64,000 bases of DNA from Pisolithus tinctorius (taxonomy: Eukaryota; Basidiomycota; Agaricomycetes; Boletales; Pisolithaceae), in contig JANFAH010000086.1 of NCBI GenBank assembly GCA_024663395.1, forward strand, positions 124,001-188,000, read 5' to 3'. The notes under the pieces are model-generated. The model did not search any database. It worked only from the letters and a program-made list of their open reading frames with translations, and had not been told where the DNA came from. The position numbers and the translations under genes are program-made. This document shows, one piece after another, positions 58,939 to 64,000 of the stretch (position 1 is the stretch's first letter; every line of letters starts with the position of its first letter).

Positions 58939-60956
58939 ATGCAGGCAGGCGGACAGACACCCGTGTTTGTGATGAGTACGAGCTTTTAGTACCGTGTCTT
59001 GAGCGTCCGTGCTAACGCGAACACAGACGCTGCCCCCGAGAGGCAGTCAGGGAGAAAGGCACAGATCTCAAATATCACGGCGGCCAAGGTACTGCGTACA
59101 CTCCTCGTGTTCTCGATGCATATTCTCTGACGTAACGTCCCAATTTCAACGTAGACCATCGCCGATGTCATACGAACATGTTTGGGACCGAAAGCCATGC
59201 TTAAGATGATCTTAGATCCTATGGGTGGAATCTTGTGAGGAGTCCTGTTGATGGCTCGCGGAACTGTTCATTTACGCATCTTCACTAGGCTTACAAACGA
59301 TGGAAACGCCATTCTTCGTGAGATCGACGTAGCACACCCCGCAGCAAAAAACATGATCGAACTGAGTAGGACCCAGGACGAGGAATGCGGCGATGGTACC
59401 ACCAGCGTCATCATTCTGGGTACGTACCACCATGATCATGTTTCTAAATCCTGCTTAGTGCGTCAGCGGGTGAGATTCTTGCACAGTCGCTCGCGCAACT
59501 CGAACGTGATATTCACCCCGTCGTGATCATTTCCGCATACAACAAGGCACTCAAAGAGGCACTGGAGATCGTCAAACGTATCTCGATCCCAATTAACACG
59601 AACGATGATGAGGAAATGTTGTCCCTCATCAAGACGTCGATCGGGACGAAATTTGTTGCGCGCTGGTCTGACCTCATGTGCCGCCTGGCGTTACAAGCTG
59701 TCCGCACTGTCGCGGCTGAAGAAAATGGACATCAAACTGTCGATATCAAGCGTTATGCTCGCGTAGAGAAGATTCCGGGAGGGTCCATCGAGGAATCCAG
59801 AGTGTTGGATGGCGTCATGCTCAACAAGGATATCACGCACCCGAACATGCGACGACGGATAAAGAATCCACGTATCGTTCTCCTTGACTGCCCATTGGAG
59901 TATAAGAAGGGAGAGAGCCAGACCAATATGGAATTCTCGAAGGAGACGGACTGGGCCCGTGCGCAGGAGATCGAGGAAGAACAGGTTATCGCACAGTGCA
60001 AGCGGATTCTGGAGTTCAGGCCTGACCTTGTCATCACGGAAAAGGGTATCTCAGGTGAGATTTTTATCATTCCCTCGAGGTACCTCCCATAAATACCATA
60101 TCAGATATCGCGCAGCACGTCTTCGAGCGTGCCAATGTGTCTGCTATTCGTCGCGTCCGCAAATCTGACAACAATCGCATCGCCTTGGCTGTCGGTGCCA
60201 CCATAGTCAACCGCGTAGAGGACCTCCGGGAAGCTGACGTCGGAACGAAATGTGGCCTGTTCCACATCGAGAAAATAGGTGACGAGTGAGTCGTACCCCG
60301 GTGTGAAGTCACCAAGAAGACTTAAAACTTGCACTCGTTCTTCAGATACTTTACCTTCCTTACCGAATGCAAGAACCCAAAGGCGTGCACTATTCTCCTT
60401 CGCGGTCCCTCCAAAGACATCCTCAACGAAATCGATCGTAACCTTGCCGATGCGCTCTCCGTCGCACGCAACGTTTACTTCGAACCCACACTCGCACCAG
60501 GTGGCGGTGCGACTGAAATGGCGATTTCAGTCGGACTGCATACGAAGGCACGTAGCGTAACTGGTGTTGAAGGATGGCCATTCCGCGCCGTCGCTGATGC
60601 CATGGAGGTCATCCCACGGACCCTCGTGCAGAATGCGGGTGGAAATGCGATTAGAGTATTGACGGAGCTGAGGGCGAAGCATGCAATGGGAGAGCATTCG
60701 TGGGGCATCAATGGTGAAACGGGAAAGATTGTAGACATGAAGAAGTATGGGCTATACGAAAGCGCTAGTGTCAAGGTCCAAACATTTAAAACGGCCATTG
60801 AGGTGAGCCATTCGCAGTTGAGGCACCTTGCATGAAACGTGACGATTATCCCAGGCTGCTCGAATGCTGCTTAGAGTAGACGACGTCGTTCAGGCCACTC
60901 GGAAGGATCGCGATCGAGAACCACAAGGACCGCCCCCTGAAGAAATGGAAGGATAA
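58939..60956 (+). CDS. CCT3: T-complex protein 1 subunit gamma
   Basis: Subunit of the cytosolic chaperonin TRiC/CCT, which folds actin, tubulin and others. Start ATG 58939 ([12 protein letters not shown]). Short exons carry [14 protein letters not shown] and [20 protein letters not shown], then [20 protein letters not shown] across an intron at about 59235-59287. ATP site: [15 protein letters not shown]. The apical and return segments follow: [40 protein letters not shown], and [20 protein letters not shown]. The distal equatorial part is [40 protein letters not shown] and [16 protein letters not shown]. Final exon: [12 protein letters not shown]..., ending EEMEG with TAA at 60954-60956. Complete and intact. 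Confidence 0.95.
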
Positions 60957-61240
60957 AAGCGATCACACCCTTGCACGCTAGACCTAAAAAAAAGCTGACA
61001 TATGTCTGCATAGTATACATATATACAGAGTTTTCCTTAGGCACCAGAAATACTGCGACACCATAATACGACACGTGGTGCAAGGTCACGAAGTTATACA
61101 AATAACAGTCGTCGCGTCCTGTTCGCGAGAGCGCAGAGTAATTAGGCATCCAGTATGCTCTGCGAAGTTTATTCCTCTGCAGTGACAAGGTCTGGTCCGT
61201 TTCCTATCCTGGCGAGGCACGGGCACGGGTTTGCAAGTTG

Positions 61241-62996
61241 TCAGCACTTGATAAAGTTACCAACGATCATGGTAGGGATTCCCCACTTGTCTCTCCGAAT
61301 AGTAAACGAAAAGCAGCAGTTCACGTGCCCTTCTTCGCTCGGGCCGTCCTCGTCGTTCTTCTTGCGTTTCGAGGAATGGGTGTTAATGACGGGCTTATAC
61401 CGTAACACACACGACGTGAGCACTGCCTTCTGAGTGGTATCGAAGGCAACATGTCCGTATTTCTAGGTCGAGTTAGGCAAACCTCCCAACAAACACTTCC
61501 TTGATACTTACCTCCCAATAATTGACAGCGGATTCCTCAGCCATAAGCTCGTAAATGCAGAGTCGGGCCCTGTAGACCGTTAGCGGGAATGAAGTGAACG
61601 GAATGAACCCACCCACATCGCGCATCATGTAGCCATCCACACCAACGAGTTCAGAAAATTCGCGGTTTCCCTTGTATATTTCACCCGTACGGCGCCATAA
61701 ACAAGCTGGAACGCCCATCGCGGAGAAGACGCGGTCATAGTCTAATAACAATCGCTCGAAGGCTTCTTCAATGAAAACGAGGTCCTGACAAATGATTTCA
61801 TATCATTTCGGATAGGCACGTAGATTCAAACATACAATGTCTCGTAGAGACTGCGCTACGGCCTAGGAGAAAAGTCACGGTCAGTGGAACGTGCAGAGTG
61901 TTGTGACCTACCCTGAACTTGGGACGAAGAACAGATAGAGGCTGTAGTATCTGCTGTTTAGACTGTTTCGACACGCTTGAGATAGACAAGTAATGTGAAA
62001 TGCTAGTGTCAAGAGTGGACGGATGACCCTTACTTCCTATCCATCCAGACTGATAAGCGTGCATAGCCCTTGACGTAGTCGTACGGCTTGAGCAGACCTG
62101 CCTCATACTTGCTTTGAATGACGCGATTCAAGCGCTCATCTCTCGTTCCCGGTTCCTGATCGGCAGCAGTGAGAAGAAATTTCTCCGCTTTGGTCGCAGA
62201 TGGGAGTAAAGGGGGTACTGGCTCTTCTTCTTTCAGCGGATCAGGGGAGGTGCCGGATTGGTCGCGTTATCTGCTGAGGGAGGAGCCGTAGTGACGTATG
62301 TACTGCTCATGGTCTCCGGCGACGTGTTGGGGAAAGATGACAGAGACGGTGTGACTGCCTGTGGCGGTGGAGTGAAGAATGAACCGTCGTCAAGTGTTTC
62401 CAAAAAGTCCCTAGAAGCATCATATGTCGAGGATACAATACAAAACACAGAATACGGACGTGAGGACGGAGAACTCGTTGCCAAGTGTCTCGGGTTGGTA
62501 TAGAAAAGTATTTTGAGGGACATTCATCGACCAGGACGTGCTCGTTGATTGGGGAATAGCAGGACTTGGGTATACTGACTCTGTCAATCGTACTAAGCAT
62601 ACATCAACTGTGAAACAGCAGGAACCGCACGAGGAAGAGGTTGTGATGGTTCTGTGCTGGTAGGTGTCACAGCTTCGGGTTTCGCAGTTGCTTTTGGTGG
62701 GCGCTGTTCATCATGGCATAGATGGCCAATCTCACGTTTGATACTGCAGGTAGAAGTGAATCTCCAGAGCATGCGGTGCACTAAAGTCATACTCACCATC
62801 GTTGGCAAGGCCTACCTTCGTCGCATGTCATATGACTTCGACGGCAGTATAGACATGCATGGTTGACTTTTCTCCTCTTTGTCTTTTTCTTCTTTCCTGC
62901 GTCGTCGTCCGGTGCGAACTGTTGTTCTGGCTCCCGCCGAGATGGGGCGCTGGACGTCTGCGGCATCGAATACGGCTGGGTTACAAAGGTTGCCAT
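61241..62996 (-). CDS. Zn2Cys6 transcription factor with PAS domain, Ert1/AcuK type
   Basis: Regulator of the family that controls gluconeogenesis and ethanol or acetate use in fungi (Ert1, AcuK, Rds2). Start at 62996. A basic stretch (GKKKKTKRRKVN) leads into the zinc cluster HACLYCRRSHMTCDEGRPCQ, with the fifth and sixth Cys in RCIKREIGHLCHDE after an intron near 62804-62748. Spacing is C-x2-C-x6-C-x5-C-x2-C-x8-C. A Pro/Ser/Thr-rich segment follows, then RVIQSKYEAGLLKPYDYVKG (near 62080), and the PAS-like region YDRVFSAMGVPACLWRRTGE, EFSELVGVDGYMM and ELMAEESAVNYWE. The last exon ends NCCFSFTIRRDKWGIPTMIV with the stop at 61241. The basic run before the cluster probably serves as nuclear localisation signal. 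Confidence 0.88.
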
Positions 62997-64000
62997 GATC
63001 CCACCTACTACGATGTGCCAAAGATGTCAATTACTTTGTGTGTCTGGTTTACAACGCAAATCGATTCGCTGGCAATGTGTGCCAAGTTTATAGGCCGTGG
63101 GTGCAAGTGCGATCTAGACAATGTCGACGCGATGGCGTCGTCGGATCCAAAGACTCTCCGCCTGGACCCCGGCCACCAGTCTGACTGTCCGTCCGATCAG
63201 CAGAAGCTCAGGTGCACGCGCTGCACCGCGATACCATGTGTAATGATATTGTAGTATGTATTACTTTCCTCCATGCCTCGTGGGTGAAAAGCGTGCAAAG
63301 TTATAGTTATCTATGGAGTTGCCACGAAAGAATCGGGAGGGTCAAGAGATCAGCCAATAGTAATTGAGACATATATCCATCCCTCGATTGCTTCGTGGCG
63401 AATCATAACAGGCCATTCAGCCGATCGCCCTTCTACTTTGAAATGAGTTAACGTCAACGCCCACAGGTCAAAACTGATTTCCTTGTGACGTATAACCACA
63501 TTACCTTCTCATTCCAACCGCAGGCGGGGCTGCAGTAGCTGGAGGTTGTCCAGCCATCTCTAACCGACCTACGGAGCTTCGAGCTCGGATAAAGGTATGG
63601 CGCACCTTGAATGCGGATCTGATCGAAGAGTTCGTGGCCACGGCAACAGCCAGGGTTGGGATCGACGGGAACTTTTATGCATGCGCCTCCATGCCGTATA
63701 ATGGCGTGGACATGAGAGAAGGCCGAGAGCGAGACCCAGTATACATACCTCCACAATGATGGTAGAACAAGTCAGGTGGCTAGATTTTAGCACCAGCAAT
63801 GATCATGTATCCAGAGAGAACGGGATATACATACATACTCAGTCAAGGGTACTCACTTTTTGAGAGAAGCTTGGCGACATTCGAAGTGGTAGTCAACCTT
63901 GAGTTTCTTTGGGTGAAACGTCATTACGGCTACTACTGGCACTGTATATTCCACGCGGGATGGCAAGTTGTTCCCGGTGGTGATCACATCCATGCCCTAT
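62997..64000. other. upstream region of the zinc-cluster gene and right edge
   Basis: The left part should hold the promoter of the transcription-factor gene. No complete gene is seen. On the minus strand, 63855-63997 reads PSRVEYTVPVVAVMTFHPKK and on to a good donor (AAAAAGTGAGT), so it may be an exon of a gene entering from the right edge. I cannot name it. Confidence 0.35.

Overview
The window looks like nuclear DNA of a basidiomycete fungus, most likely an agaricomycete. Genes are split by many short introns (about 50-60 bases) with GT...AG ends. There is a complete Plavaka-type DNA transposon, a fungal myosin-motor chitin synthase and a Ste6-like ABC exporter. I cannot name the genus from sequence alone.

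Layout. (1) 1-5.6 kb: a GT90/CAP10-like glycosyltransferase (minus) divergent from an AMSH-like JAMM deubiquitinase (plus). (2) 7.0-14.4 kb: a 7.4-kb Plavaka (CACTA-superfamily) transposon with inverted terminal repeats, a probable 3-bp target duplication, subterminal repeat arrays, a multi-exon transposase (minus) and a DUF6698-type accessory gene (plus) fired from a shared promoter. (3) 15-25.9 kb: an orphan 215-residue protein behind a good TATA box, a 2OG-Fe(II)-oxygenase-like protein that seems to lack its metal ligands, the complex I 75/78-kDa subunit gene with micro-exons, a stand-alone EF1B-gamma-type GST, and a decayed copy of the 3' end of the complex I gene. (4) 25.9-38.4 kb: a gene-poor, repeat-rich stretch. 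It has a roughly 1-kb inverted duplication carrying two copies of a small aegerolysin-like gene, MITE-like repeats, a decayed TPR gene, a seven-helix membrane protein and a 1.04-kb element with terminal inverted repeats. (5) 39-49.3 kb: a secreted berberine-bridge-type FAD oxidase, a cytochrome P450 and a full-size ABCB exporter. (6) 49.8-63 kb: a BTB protein, an intron-bearing tRNA-Pro, a hypothetical protein, a myosin-motor chitin synthase, CCT3 and an Ert1/AcuK-type zinc-cluster regulator.

Most genes outside the repeat-rich middle are core cellular functions: respiration, protein folding, cell wall and endosomal ubiquitin removal. The accessory interest lies in the transposon, the inverted duplication and the FAD oxidase/P450/transporter neighbourhood. 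Exon joins were read by eye from splice sites and reading-frame continuity; none was checked by alignment or RNA data.
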